This document shows, piece by piece, positions 1-7,925 of a stretch of DNA of 46,802 nucleotides (its first letter is position 1; each line of letters starts with the position of its first letter). Both the position numbers and the translations under genes were made by a program. Source of the DNA: Clostridium sp. (GTDB lineage Bacteria > Bacillota > Clostridia > Lachnospirales > Lachnospiraceae); the NCBI GenBank assembly GCA_004554205.1, contig SFNH01000003.1, positions 1-46,802 of the forward strand. Direction: 5' to 3'. Under the pieces are notes generated by a model. That model was not told the origin of the DNA, made no database searches, and worked only from the letters and a program-made list of their open reading frames with translations.

Positions 1-160
1 GCTGCCGCCACAAAGCGCACTGTCCGAGCGAAGCGAGTTTGCGCGACTGGCGGCTAATCGGCGCGCGGACCGAGTAGGAAACGCAGCGTGTCACACGGGC
101 TGTCTGTCCGGGAGCTGCGGCGTAAAATCCGCCGGAAACGCAGCATAGCTGAACTGTTAC
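1..160. repeat. Interspersed long-palindrome repeat, copy A (cut by window start)
   Basis: This stretch shares long near-identical blocks with 15760-15930 and 22770-22890, for example the block starting gccgccacaaagcgcactg and the block ggaaacgcagcgtgtcac. Here the left half is missing because the window begins inside it. The right end carries gcggcgtaaaatccgccgg and gctgaactgttac, which is repeated directly (148-160 and 161-172) and runs into the last codons of sigK. The element lies just downstream of the sigK stop codon, the position of a transcription terminator. It contains no gene. Confidence 0.85.
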
Positions 161-789
161 GCTGAACTGTTATCCAAATGCTCTTTTAGCTTTGACAGGG
201 CTTTCTTTTCGATTCGTGACACATAGGAGCGAGAAATTCCGAGCTTTACGGCGATCTCCCGCTGGGTGCGCGGCGTCTTTCCGAACAGCCCGTAGCGCAT
301 ACCGATGACGGCCTTCTCCTGATCCTTAAGGCAGGAATCATACGCCTCGTAAAGCTCCATTATATCCTGACTTAAGATCAGATCCTCGAGAACCTCGCGG
401 TTCTCCATCTCGATCACATCCACCAGGCTGACCGCCTCCCCATCCTTGTCTACGCCGATGGGCTCAAAAAGTGAAATTTCGCGGGCATATTTCCTACTCG
501 ACCGCAGGAGCATGAGGATCTCATTTTCAATACATTTCGCCGCGTAGGTGGCGAGGCGCGAGCCCCGGTCCATATGGAAGGTTCCCACCGCCTTGATGAG
601 CCCGATGGTTCCCACCGAGAGCAGGTCCTCCATATCATACTCCGTATTCTGATACTTCTTCGCCACATGGGCAACAAGCCTTAAGTTACGCTCTATCAGC
701 ACATTCCGCGCTTCCCGGTCGCCCTCTTTGCAGCGCTCTAAATACATTCTCTCCTCTCCTGGTGTCAAAGGCTTCGGAAATGTCTTCAA
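157..789 (-). CDS. sigK: Sporulation RNA polymerase sigma factor SigK, without pro-sequence
   Basis: Late mother-cell sigma factor of sporulation, 210 aa. Region 2 is visible in NLRLVAHVAKKYQN and GTIGLIKAV...ATYAAKCIENEIL (core binding and -10 recognition), and region 4 as TQREIAVKLGISRSYVSRIEKKAL (helix-turn-helix for the -35). The protein starts at MKTFPKPLTPGEE, equivalent to the processed N terminus of Bacillus SigK. An in-frame stop at 823-825 leaves only 11 upstream codons, so there is no room for the usual membrane-tethering pro-peptide of about 20 residues. The start is TTG, 6 nt after AAGGTGG. It follows hflC by 71 nt on the same strand. The gene is intact, with no skin-type insertion. 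Assignment as SigK rather than SigE rests on overall similarity and is fairly secure. Confidence 0.9.
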   Translation of the reverse strand: MKTFPKPLTPGEERMYLERCKEGDREARNVLIERNLRLVAHVAKKYQNTEYDMEDLLSVGTIGLIKAVGTFHMDRGSRLATYAAKCIENEILMLLRSSRKYAREISLFEPIGVDKDGEAVSLVDVIEMENREVLEDLILSQDIMELYEAYDSCLKDQEKAVIGMRYGLFGKTPRTQREIAVKLGISRSYVSRIEKKALSKLKEHLDNSSA

Positions 790-791
790 AG

Positions 792-840
792 AAAGCCACC
801 TTAAAGCATACTTTATTAAAGTTTATGCTTTGGTGGCTTT
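792..840 (-). promoter_or_regulatory. Hairpin sequestering the sigK ribosome site, with a nested sporulation promoter candidate
   Basis: Arms 792-810 and 824-840 pair (AAAGCCACC plus AAAGCATA with TATGCTTT plus GGTGGCTTT) with a 2-nt bulge and a 13-nt loop. On the minus-strand transcript the 3' arm contains the sigK Shine-Dalgarno AAGGTGG (796-802). A sigma-K-like promoter reads on the minus strand as AC (845-846), 17 nt, then CATAAACTT (819-827). Its start site would fall near 812, in the loop, so that transcript would lack the 5' arm. The hairpin could instead be an imperfect terminator for the hflKC operon. The run of T after it is short. Confidence 0.55.
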
Positions 841-860
841 TCCGGTGCTTTTACCACAGA

Positions 861-1730
861 TCAATATCCGTAGAAAATCTCCGTGATCGGCGAATTTTTG
901 TCCAGAATGAGCGTGTTTTCGCCGCTTTTTAACGACGTCTTCGCCGCGTCCAGGGAACGTACAAAATTGTAAAAATCCGCCTTGCTCTCGTCGTTGTAAG
1001 CGCCTGAGAGAATCTGCATATACTGGGTCTCTCCCTCCGCCTTGATCTTCTCGGCGTCCGCCTTTGCCCTGGACTTCATCACCGAGACCTCCTTGGTCGT
1101 ATCATTCTTGATCTTCTGCGCTGAGGAGTTCCCCTGAGCCGTGTACGAGGCGGCGATGTTGTTGCGCTCCGAGATCATGCGGTCGTACACCGACTGCTTG
1201 TTGTCGTCCGGCATATCCAGGGATTTTGTCTCCACCGCAAGGACAGTAATCCCATAGCCGTCCAGGGAGCTTCCGATGTTTCCGCTGATGTCGAGCGCCA
1301 GCTTGCCGTCCCGGTTCTCGATGATCTCTGCCTGATCCATATTGGAGATCACGGACTTCATGGAGGAGAATACCGACGCCGCGATGCGGGACTGCGCCTG
1401 AGCCACCTGACCGTTTAAGTGGCGGGTGAAAAGTACCGGGTCGGAGATCTTCCAGAGCACAAACGCATCGGCGATCATGCTCTTTTTGTCCTTCGTGATC
1501 ACGTCCGACTTCGGGATGTCATAAATCTGCAGCGCTTTCGGGATCGAGGCGCTCGTCTGAATAAACGGGAGCTTAAAGGAGATACCCGGCTCCTCCACCA
1601 CCTGCACGATCTCGCCGAACTGGCGCACGATCTTGTACTCATTCGGATAGGTCACCACCAGGCACGAGCCCAGTATCACGACCGCGGATAACAAAAACAG
1701 ACCTGCTAAAAATCCGGAAAGCTTCTTCAT
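861..1730 (-). CDS. hflC: HflC-like SPFH/Band 7 membrane protein
   Basis: A 289-aa membrane-anchored SPFH protein. There is one N-terminal membrane segment (about residues 5-28), then the Band 7 domain beginning NEYKIVRQFGEIVQVVEEPGISFKLPF, and a C-terminal coiled-coil rich in Lys, Ala and Glu (about 200-240: KSRAKADAEKIKAEGETQY). HflC pairs with HflK to form a large membrane cage that, in bacteria where it has been studied, surrounds the FtsH protease and limits its access to substrates. The start codon overlaps the hflK stop as ATGA, so the two are translationally coupled. No ftsH is in this window; the upstream partners are an ABC exporter set. Confidence 0.88.
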   Translation of the reverse strand: MKKLSGFLAGLFLLSAVVILGSCLVVTYPNEYKIVRQFGEIVQVVEEPGISFKLPFIQTSASIPKALQIYDIPKSDVITKDKKSMIADAFVLWKISDPVLFTRHLNGQVAQAQSRIAASVFSSMKSVISNMDQAEIIENRDGKLALDISGNIGSSLDGYGITVLAVETKSLDMPDDNKQSVYDRMISERNNIAASYTAQGNSSAQKIKNDTTKEVSVMKSRAKADAEKIKAEGETQYMQILSGAYNDESKADFYNFVRSLDAAKTSLKSGENTLILDKNSPITEIFYGY

Positions 1731-2746
1731 GACCCCGCCTCCTCTTCTTTCTTTACGGATGAGGTAAAGCTGTCGAGCGGCAGCATCTTCTGTGTCCCGC
1801 TCTCATCTACGATAAACACCTTCATATTCGGCAGCAATTCCTCCATCGTCTCGTAAAACATCCGCTGCTTGGTGATCAGCGGGTACTTGGAATATTCCGC
1901 GTACATCTGCTCAAACCGGGAAACCTGGCCCTGCGCCTCATTGATGCGGGACTCCTTCTCGGCCTCGGCATCCTTTATGATCTGGTCGCACTCCGCCTCC
2001 GCCTGCGGGATCTTCTCGTTCCGGTCCTTGTTGGCGTTATTGATCGCGGTCTCCTTGCCCTGCTTTGCGTTCTCCACATTCTTAAACGCGCTCATGACCT
2101 CCTCGGTCGGCGGGAATGCGTCCTGAATCGTGATATTCACCACGGAGAGCCCGATATCCTCCTCGATCATGCGGTTGGTCAGCTTCTCCTTGATCTCCGA
2201 CTGGATCATGGCCTTCCCGGTCGTGATCACATCATCCACGTTGTAGATGCCCACCGTGTCGCGGATGTAGGACTGAGCGAGCATTTTTAAGGTCGCCTCA
2301 GGCTCGGATGAGGCAAACAGGTACTTTACCGGGTCATTTACCATATATTCCAGATAAAAATCCGTGTTGACGAAATTAAAGTCCTTGGTGATCATCACCG
2401 ACTCCTCATCAATGGACTCGCCTGTCTCCGGGACATATCCGATCGGCATTCCCTTGATGCCCTTCGACACCAAATACACCCGCTGGATAAACGGGATCTT
2501 AAAATGAAGCCCTGCCTGGGACTGGGCCTGCGGATTGCCCAGGGTCGTCACCACCGCGTAATTCTCCTCGTCCAGCACATAGTAGCTGTTCATCGCCAGA
2601 AACACGAGAAGCATGACAAGAAGCGCGGCCCCCGCACTCTTAAACGGGCGGAAGCTGATCTTTTTTCCGACCGGATTGCCGTCGGAGTCAAACCGCTCGG
2701 TCCCTTCTTCTTTGAAACGGTCTCTGTGAAACAGATTCTGTAACAT
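1727..2746 (-). CDS. hflK: HflK-like SPFH/Band 7 membrane protein
   Basis: A 339-aa partner of HflC. A short cytoplasmic N terminus precedes one membrane segment (AGAALLVMLLVFLAMNSYYV). The Band 7 domain follows (YAVVTTLGNPQAQSQAGLHFKIPFIQRV), then a charged coiled coil (NNANKDRNEKIPQAEAECDQ). I chose the ATG at 2746 because AGGAGG stands just before it. The longer open frame to 2785 would overlap the preceding permease gene and has no ribosome site. It is fourth in the minus-strand operon 6684-861. HflK normally caps FtsH; an additional role with the linked ABC transporter is only inference from gene order. Confidence 0.88.
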   Translation of the reverse strand: MLQNLFHRDRFKEEGTERFDSDGNPVGKKISFRPFKSAGAALLVMLLVFLAMNSYYVLDEENYAVVTTLGNPQAQSQAGLHFKIPFIQRVYLVSKGIKGMPIGYVPETGESIDEESVMITKDFNFVNTDFYLEYMVNDPVKYLFASSEPEATLKMLAQSYIRDTVGIYNVDDVITTGKAMIQSEIKEKLTNRMIEEDIGLSVVNITIQDAFPPTEEVMSAFKNVENAKQGKETAINNANKDRNEKIPQAEAECDQIIKDAEAEKESRINEAQGQVSRFEQMYAEYSKYPLITKQRMFYETMEELLPNMKVFIVDESGTQKMLPLDSFTSSVKKEEEAGS

Positions 2747-2762
2747 GACTCTCCTCCTTTTC

Positions 2763-4106
2763 CTACTCGTTTCGTATAGCTGCAAGCGGACTTAATTTCA
2801 TCGCCCTGAGCGCCGGGAAAAAGCCCGCCGCCATGCCGACCAGTATCGCGAAGCCCACAGCCGTAAATACCAGCCAGAGCGGGATCCGCGATATATCGCC
2901 CTCCATGCCTGTCATCATCTGACCGATGGATAAAAAGCGGTTCATCGCAAAAGAAACGCCGTAGCTGAACACAACGCCCGAGACGCCGCCCATAAACCCG
3001 ATAAATCCGGATTCTAAAAGGAACATATTGCGGATCGCCCTCATATCGCAGCCGAGAACCTTCATCACGCCGATCTCCTTCGTCCGCTCATAGATGGACA
3101 TCATCATGGTGTTGGCGATCCCGATTGCGGCGACGAACAGCGACACCGCGCCGATGCCGCCGAGAACCGCCTGAATCATCTTCGACTGCTTCTCCGACTG
3201 CTCCATCCAGTCAACGTTGGAATATGCCTGGAATCCCTTATCCGTAAGCTTCTGCTGCACTGCGGACACATTCTCCATGCCATCCACATTGACAACGCAG
3301 GAGCTATATACAAAATACTTATAGGGCTTTCCCTTCTTGTTTGTGGGCTGCCCCGGTATCGGATTCTTTTTAAAGATTTTCCGGAGTCTCGTCTTGAGCG
3401 GCTCCAGGCGGGTGTAGACCGAGTACGCGTACTCATTGTAGCTGTTGACCTCACCCTCAACGACGCCTGCCGTGTAGAGCAGGTACTTTTTCGGGGCCTT
3501 TGGCTTATTTTCGCCGGAGCCCTGCGACTGGTAATAGGCCTCCGTGTCAAAGATCACAAACATCGGCTTCCCCATCAGATCCACATCCGGGAGCTTTCCG
3601 CTCTCCCAGTAGCTTCCCCCTTTGCTCTTCTCATCGGTGAACCACTGAATCACCGAGTTTCCGAAGATGAGCTTAAGCTCCTTATCATCCTCACCCGGGA
3701 TCGTCCCCTGCCCAAGCGGGATCTTCTCAAGGTATTCGTCCGGCGCGCCGGTCAGGGTCATCCCCGCCATGTACCTGCCCTGCTTCATGACCACATTGAC
3801 CTCCAGAAGCGGGTACACGCTGGTCACATGCTCCATGCGCTTCATCTCATCCACAACCTCATCCGTCAGATAGAGAGGCTCGGATTTCTCACCGCCGCGG
3901 TAATTGTCGCTGCGCACCTGGATCGCCGTCAGGCTGCCGTAGGACGAGATCAGCTCTCTGTTTAACTCATTTAAGCCGATGCCGAGTGAGAGCATGACCA
4001 CGATGGATGCCGTGCCGATAATGACGCCGAGGACCGTAAGGACGGTCCTGAGCTTCCTTCTTCTCAGATTATTCAGGCTCATGCCCAGAAGATCCATAAA
4101 TCTCAT
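2763..4106 (-). CDS. MacB/FtsX-type ABC transporter permease
   Basis: A 447-aa permease of the MacB/LolC class, which works by mechanotransmission rather than by a classical channel. The N-terminal membrane helix lies in LRRRKLRTVLTVLGVIIG. A large extracytoplasmic domain spans about residues 45-310. The FtsX core follows with three C-terminal helices (about 320-440: AVSLFVAAIGIANTMMMSIYERTKEIGVMKVLG...). The ERTKEIGVMKVLG coupling-helix motif is typical. It lies between the secreted COG1361-like protein and hflK, with the cognate ATPase two genes upstream. Substrate unknown; MacB relatives move peptides, lipoproteins or antibiotics, or act on cell-wall enzymes. Confidence 0.88.
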   Translation of the reverse strand: MRFMDLLGMSLNNLRRRKLRTVLTVLGVIIGTASIVVMLSLGIGLNELNRELISSYGSLTAIQVRSDNYRGGEKSEPLYLTDEVVDEMKRMEHVTSVYPLLEVNVVMKQGRYMAGMTLTGAPDEYLEKIPLGQGTIPGEDDKELKLIFGNSVIQWFTDEKSKGGSYWESGKLPDVDLMGKPMFVIFDTEAYYQSQGSGENKPKAPKKYLLYTAGVVEGEVNSYNEYAYSVYTRLEPLKTRLRKIFKKNPIPGQPTNKKGKPYKYFVYSSCVVNVDGMENVSAVQQKLTDKGFQAYSNVDWMEQSEKQSKMIQAVLGGIGAVSLFVAAIGIANTMMMSIYERTKEIGVMKVLGCDMRAIRNMFLLESGFIGFMGGVSGVVFSYGVSFAMNRFLSIGQMMTGMEGDISRIPLWLVFTAVGFAILVGMAAGFFPALRAMKLSPLAAIRNE

Positions 4107-4122
4107 CGCTTCCAGTCCTCAC

Positions 4123-5937
4123 TTAGCGCTCCGCATCGTCCTCCAGAGCTTCCTGCTCCTTCTTGCGTTTCCTCCGTCTTATCACCGCGGCGATAATGAC
4201 CGCGCCGAGCGCTGCCGCCGCAAGCGCCGCGGCGATCAGCTTCGTTTTATTTTTCACAAAGAATCCCGGCTCCTCCATCGGGATGTCCTCGAAGCTTCCG
4301 ACACTCATATCGTCTGCCGGGGCCGCCTCCGAAACGATCAGAGTAAGCTCCTTCTCCTCCTCGGAGACCTCTCCGTTTTCGTCCTCATAGCTGATGATCA
4401 TGCGGATCTTTCCGTCATCCGCGGTGGGCGCCGCCCCCGTCAGCATACAGTCCACATTTCCGGTCTCGCCCGGCTTGATATTGCCCACATAGGTGTCCGT
4501 CGTCTGAATGGAATCCGCCTCAAAGCGCACCATCACATTGTAGAGCAAAACCTTGCCCGTATTGTTAATGCCGAACATCACATTCGATTCCTCGCCCACC
4601 GAGATGGCGGACGGCATCACCTCGACCGTCCCCGTGTTAAGCCTCGGGATCTGCTTCACCGGAATATTGATCGTGATGCTCTCATCGGCGTTCTTGTACT
4701 CCGGGCTGTCAAACCGCGCCTTGACCGTCAGCCCGTAGGAGCGCTGATCCACGCCCGGGCGCGAGGTCATGTGCAGGCGAAGCTCTGTCACAGCGCCGGG
4801 CCCCAGGGCGTCCTGCGCGACCGAGGATGAGCCGGACGCGATGGTAAATACCGCGCTGTCGGAAACCTTCTCCGACTCCACGGTAAAGAGCAGGTTGGAG
4901 GCGGGCACGCTGCTTGAGGCGTTCTTCATGTAGAGCACCAGGTCGAACGCTTCCCCGGCGATAATCGTCTCCGGGATCGTGGTGAAATGATCGACGATCA
5001 TGCGCGCCTTGACCCGGTCATGCTCGTTGAACTCCCTGCGCTGATCCTCCTTCTCCTTGTTGTGGACGCGCACATAGAAGGTCGTCTCAAAGGTCTTTAA
5101 TTCCTCACCCGTAGAGCTGTCGGAATAGGAGACCTTCATGCCGATCGGATAGTAACCGCTGTATGTATCGGAACGGATCGCGAAGCTGTAGGGAAGCTGC
5201 ACCGTCTCATTTTTCTCAATCTTTTCAAACATCCGGTCATAGTTCGCGTCATTGATCTCAAAGGGGAACTTTGTGCTGTCGGCGTCGAGCGCAATGCTCG
5301 CCTTCACGTTGTAGACCGCCGCGGGGCTGTTGTTGCGCAGGTTCAGCGAAAAATTCATCACGCCCGGGTAGACCCCGTCGGGGACACTCTGTCCCTCTCC
5401 CAGCACGAAGTCGTAGGTTTTGGTCTTATCCTCGTCCTTGTCATCGGAGCTTGTGGATTTCGAGATCCAGACGCGCAGATCCTCATATCCCAGCGGATTT
5501 AAGTTGTCTCCGCTGCGCTCAAACACCGCCACCGGAACCTTATAATACCCTTCATCGAGATCCCTGCGCACATACCCAGTGAGGGAGACTGTTTTTTCCT
5601 TTCCGTTTGCCAGGCTTCCCACGTCCTTGGGCCTCTCCGTGTCAGGCAGAGAGGCAGTCACTTCGAACGGGAAGGCATAGCCGTAGAGTATATCGCTATC
5701 GTCCTCACTCCAGATATCGGCGCCGCTCGTGTCAAAGCCTACCGCAAGCTTCTCGATGTTGCGGCCGCTCTCATTCTTTACGGTGAACGTGAGCGTCATG
5801 TTCTTTCCGGTCTTCCCCCTGGTGATCTTGTCCGAATAGACTCTCACATCTCCCGCAAAAGCAGTCATTGCAGGCATAAGCCCCGCTATCATCACCACCG
5901 CCGTAAATGCCGCAAGCAAGCGTTTCAACTGTCCCAT
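4123..5937 (-). CDS. Secreted, membrane-anchored Ig-like-repeat (COG1361-type) protein
   Basis: A 604-aa surface protein. A signal peptide (about 1-28, ending AMTAFAG) is followed by several beta-sandwich modules typical of COG1361/NEW3/CARDB proteins, for example KNMTLTFTVKNESGRNIEKLAV and EESNVMFGINNTGKVLLYNVMV. One membrane helix (LIAAALAAAALGAVIIAAVI) precedes a short, very basic then acidic cytoplasmic tail. The gene lies between the ABC ATPase and the permease, 15-16 nt from each, so it is very likely an extracellular partner of this transporter, comparable in position to adaptor proteins of MacB systems. No enzyme motif is visible. The start is supported by AAGGAG about 8 nt upstream. 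Confidence 0.75.
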   Translation of the reverse strand: MGQLKRLLAAFTAVVMIAGLMPAMTAFAGDVRVYSDKITRGKTGKNMTLTFTVKNESGRNIEKLAVGFDTSGADIWSEDDSDILYGYAFPFEVTASLPDTERPKDVGSLANGKEKTVSLTGYVRRDLDEGYYKVPVAVFERSGDNLNPLGYEDLRVWISKSTSSDDKDEDKTKTYDFVLGEGQSVPDGVYPGVMNFSLNLRNNSPAAVYNVKASIALDADSTKFPFEINDANYDRMFEKIEKNETVQLPYSFAIRSDTYSGYYPIGMKVSYSDSSTGEELKTFETTFYVRVHNKEKEDQRREFNEHDRVKARMIVDHFTTIPETIIAGEAFDLVLYMKNASSSVPASNLLFTVESEKVSDSAVFTIASGSSSVAQDALGPGAVTELRLHMTSRPGVDQRSYGLTVKARFDSPEYKNADESITINIPVKQIPRLNTGTVEVMPSAISVGEESNVMFGINNTGKVLLYNVMVRFEADSIQTTDTYVGNIKPGETGNVDCMLTGAAPTADDGKIRMIISYEDENGEVSEEEKELTLIVSEAAPADDMSVGSFEDIPMEEPGFFVKNKTKLIAAALAAAALGAVIIAAVIRRRKRKKEQEALEDDAER

Positions 5938-5952
5938 CTTTTTAATCTCCTT

Positions 5953-6684
5953 TTATTCCTCATCGGTATCGCTCTCATCCGAATGCTGCCGTTCTTCAAT
6001 CTTAAATATCTTTCCGTCCACGATATGAAACTGCCTGTCCGCAAAGGCGGCAATGCGGTTATCGTGAGTTACCATGACCAGGGTCTGATTCTGCTCCCGC
6101 ACGATCCTTCTCATCAGCTTTAAAATCTCCATTGTCGTCTTCGAGTCGAGATTCCCCGTCGGCTCATCGGCAAAGATGATCTTCGGATCTACCACCAGGG
6201 CGCGCGCGATACCCACACGCTGCTGCTGACCGCCGGACATGGCGTTTGCCATGTGCTTCATCTGCTTCTCAAGTCCGACCAGCTTTAAATATTTCTTCGC
6301 CTTCTCAGCGCGGACGCGCCTCGGCACGCCGCGAAACGAGAGGGGGAGCGCCACATTTTCCACCGCGTTTAAGGTCTGGAGAAGGTTGTAGGACTGAAAG
6401 ATAAATCCCACATTCTCCCGCCTGAAGCCCACAAGCCGGTTTTCACCCATCTTCTCGATGTGCTCGCCTGCCACGATGATCTCGCCCTTCGTGGGCGGCT
6501 CCAGCCCTGCAAGCATATTGAGCAGGGTGGACTTCCCCGATCCGGATGGCCCCACGATCGCGCAGAATTCGCCCTTATACATGGTGAAATCCACACCGTT
6601 TAAGGCATAGACCCTGTTGGTGCCGACTTTATAGATCTTGTAAAGGTTTCTCACCTCAATGATCGGGGTCTTCTCCGCTTCCAT
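5953..6684 (-). CDS. ABC transporter ATP-binding protein (MacB/LolD class)
   Basis: A 243-aa ATPase that energises the downstream permease. Walker A is GPSGSGKST (about residues 40-48), the Q-loop is FQSYNLL, the signature is MSGGQQQRVGIARAL, Walker B is KIIFADEPTGNLDS, and the switch His is in MVTHD. Length and motifs match the MacB/LolD/FtsE group. It is first in a five-gene minus-strand operon with short gaps (ATPase, COG1361-like protein, permease, hflK, hflC). The start is supported by GAGGA upstream. A promoter candidate with an inverted repeat lies at 6725-6753. Confidence 0.93.
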   Translation of the reverse strand: MEAEKTPIIEVRNLYKIYKVGTNRVYALNGVDFTMYKGEFCAIVGPSGSGKSTLLNMLAGLEPPTKGEIIVAGEHIEKMGENRLVGFRRENVGFIFQSYNLLQTLNAVENVALPLSFRGVPRRVRAEKAKKYLKLVGLEKQMKHMANAMSGGQQQRVGIARALVVDPKIIFADEPTGNLDSKTTMEILKLMRRIVREQNQTLVMVTHDNRIAAFADRQFHIVDGKIFKIEERQHSDESDTDEE

Positions 6685-6724
6685 GAGCCGCAGTCCTCTT
6701 TCCCTTCCGGTATCTTTATGTAAC

Positions 6725-6753
6725 AGTATACAACATTCCTGTCAATGTTGCAC
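6725..6753 (-). promoter_or_regulatory. Candidate promoter and operator of the ABC-hflKC operon
   Basis: On the minus strand, GTGCAA (6748-6753) and TATACT (6725-6730) are separated by 17 nt. The spacer is almost filled by a perfect 7-bp inverted repeat, CAACATT (6731-6737) and AATGTTG (6744-6750), separated by 6 nt, which could bind a repressor or activator. The -35 is weak, which would fit an activated promoter. No regulator gene is adjacent. Confidence 0.4.
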
Positions 6754-6814
6754 TCTATTTTTCTTAATCTTCCTTACAGTTTCTTTACAATCTCCTTTTG
6801 CTGTTTTTCAGTAA

Positions 6815-6908
6815 CAGCTCGGCCTTGCGGCTGATACTGCCCAGCCGTGAGGTCGCGGGGTAAACAAAAACGTAAAATCCGCCGGAAAGGCCGCATGGAT
6901 GAAGTGTT
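6815..6908. repeat. Decayed copy of the interspersed palindrome repeat
   Basis: ttgcggctgatactgccc (from 6834) matches the reverse complement of the left edge of copy C (about 22694-22712). acgtaaaatccgccggaaa (from about 6870) matches the right end of copy A (about 120-138). The central long stem is missing, so this looks like a deletion remnant. It lies in the intergenic region between the ABC operon and pyrB. Confidence 0.55.
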
Positions 6909-6940
6909 GCCTGTTTTTAAAATTTTTATAAAAAAAGGGG

Positions 6941-6974
6941 TGGTAATCCGGATGAGAATCATTTATAATGATTC
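6941..6974 (+). promoter_or_regulatory. pyrB promoter with a palindrome over the -10
   Basis: TATAAT at 6964-6969 with a weak -35 (TGGTAA, 6941-6946) at 17 nt spacing, 33 nt before the pyrB start. The -10 is embedded in a perfect palindrome, GAATCATTTATAATGATTC (6956-6974; 8-bp arms, 3-nt centre), which looks like an operator. No PyrR-type attenuator hairpin is seen between here and pyrB. Confidence 0.5.
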
Positions 6975-7001
6975 CGAGATAAAAATCAAAGGAGATACGC
7001 C

Positions 7002-7925
7002 ATGAGACACATGTTAAACCCGCTTGACTTCTCCGTTGAGGAGATCGACCGGTTGCTTTCGCTGGCAGCCGACATCGAACGCCATCCCCAAAAATACGCT
7101 CATGTATGTGACGGCAAAAAATTAGCGACTCTGTTTTATGAGCCAAGTACGAGAACCCGCCTCAGTTTTGAATCCGCAATGTTAAACTTAGGCGGCAGCG
7201 TACTTGGCTTTTCTTCTGCCGATTCGAGCTCCGCGGCCAAGGGGGAGAGCGTCGCGGACACCATACGCGTGGTCTCCTGCTACGCGGACATCGCCGCCAT
7301 GCGCCATCCGAAGGAGGGAGCTGCCCTGGTCGCGGCGCAGAAATCCGGGATCCCGGTCATCAACGCCGGCGACGGCGGTCATCAGCATCCGACCCAGACG
7401 CTGACCGATCTTCTGACGATCCATTCCTTAAAAGGACGGTTAGACGGCCTGACGATCGGCCTGTGCGGCGATTTAAAATTCGGGCGGACGGTGCATTCCC
7501 TGATCAACGCGATGGTTCGCTATGAAGGTGTGCGCTTTATCCTCATCTCGCCGGAGGAATTAAAGGTGCCGGAGTATATCCGCGAGGACGTGCTGCGCGC
7601 CAATCATGTGGAATTTAAGGAGGTAGACAATTTAGACGATGCCATGCCGGAGCTTGACATTCTCTACATGACCCGCGTGCAGAAGGAACGATTCTTCAAC
7701 GAGGAGGATTACATCCGCTTAAAGAACTGCTACATTCTGGACAAGGCGAAGATGAAGCTCGCGAAGGATGATATGTATGTGCTGCACCCGCTCCCACGCG
7801 TCAACGAGATCTCCACCGAGGTGGACGACGATCCGCGGGCGGCATACTTTAAGCAGGCGCAATACGGCGTGTATGTGCGCATGGCACTGATCATGACATT
7901 ACTGGAGGTGGAAAAACCATGTTAA
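7002..7925 (+). CDS. pyrB: Aspartate carbamoyltransferase catalytic subunit
   Basis: Makes N-carbamoyl-L-aspartate from carbamoyl phosphate and aspartate, the committed step of pyrimidine synthesis, in the cytosol. It is 307 aa, the normal length for the catalytic chain. The carbamoyl-phosphate signature FYEPSTRTRLSFESA is at about 46-60, HPTQTLTDLLTI at about 128-139, and the C-terminal VLHPLPRVNEI motif is present. The start has AAAGGAG 7 nt upstream. It overlaps pyrI by 7 nt, so the two chains are co-translated and form a PyrBI holoenzyme as in Enterobacteria and many Clostridia. Confidence 0.97.
   Translation: MRHMLNPLDFSVEEIDRLLSLAADIERHPQKYAHVCDGKKLATLFYEPSTRTRLSFESAMLNLGGSVLGFSSADSSSAAKGESVADTIRVVSCYADIAAMRHPKEGAALVAAQKSGIPVINAGDGGHQHPTQTLTDLLTIHSLKGRLDGLTIGLCGDLKFGRTVHSLINAMVRYEGVRFILISPEELKVPEYIREDVLRANHVEFKEVDNLDDAMPELDILYMTRVQKERFFNEEDYIRLKNCYILDKAKMKLAKDDMYVLHPLPRVNEISTEVDDDPRAAYFKQAQYGVYVRMALIMTLLEVEKPC

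Noticed and set aside
6956..6974. Fur/PerR-type box at pyrB
   Set aside because: The 19-bp length is suggestive, but the bases do not fit the GATAATGATAATCATTATC pattern, and pyrBI is not an expected target.
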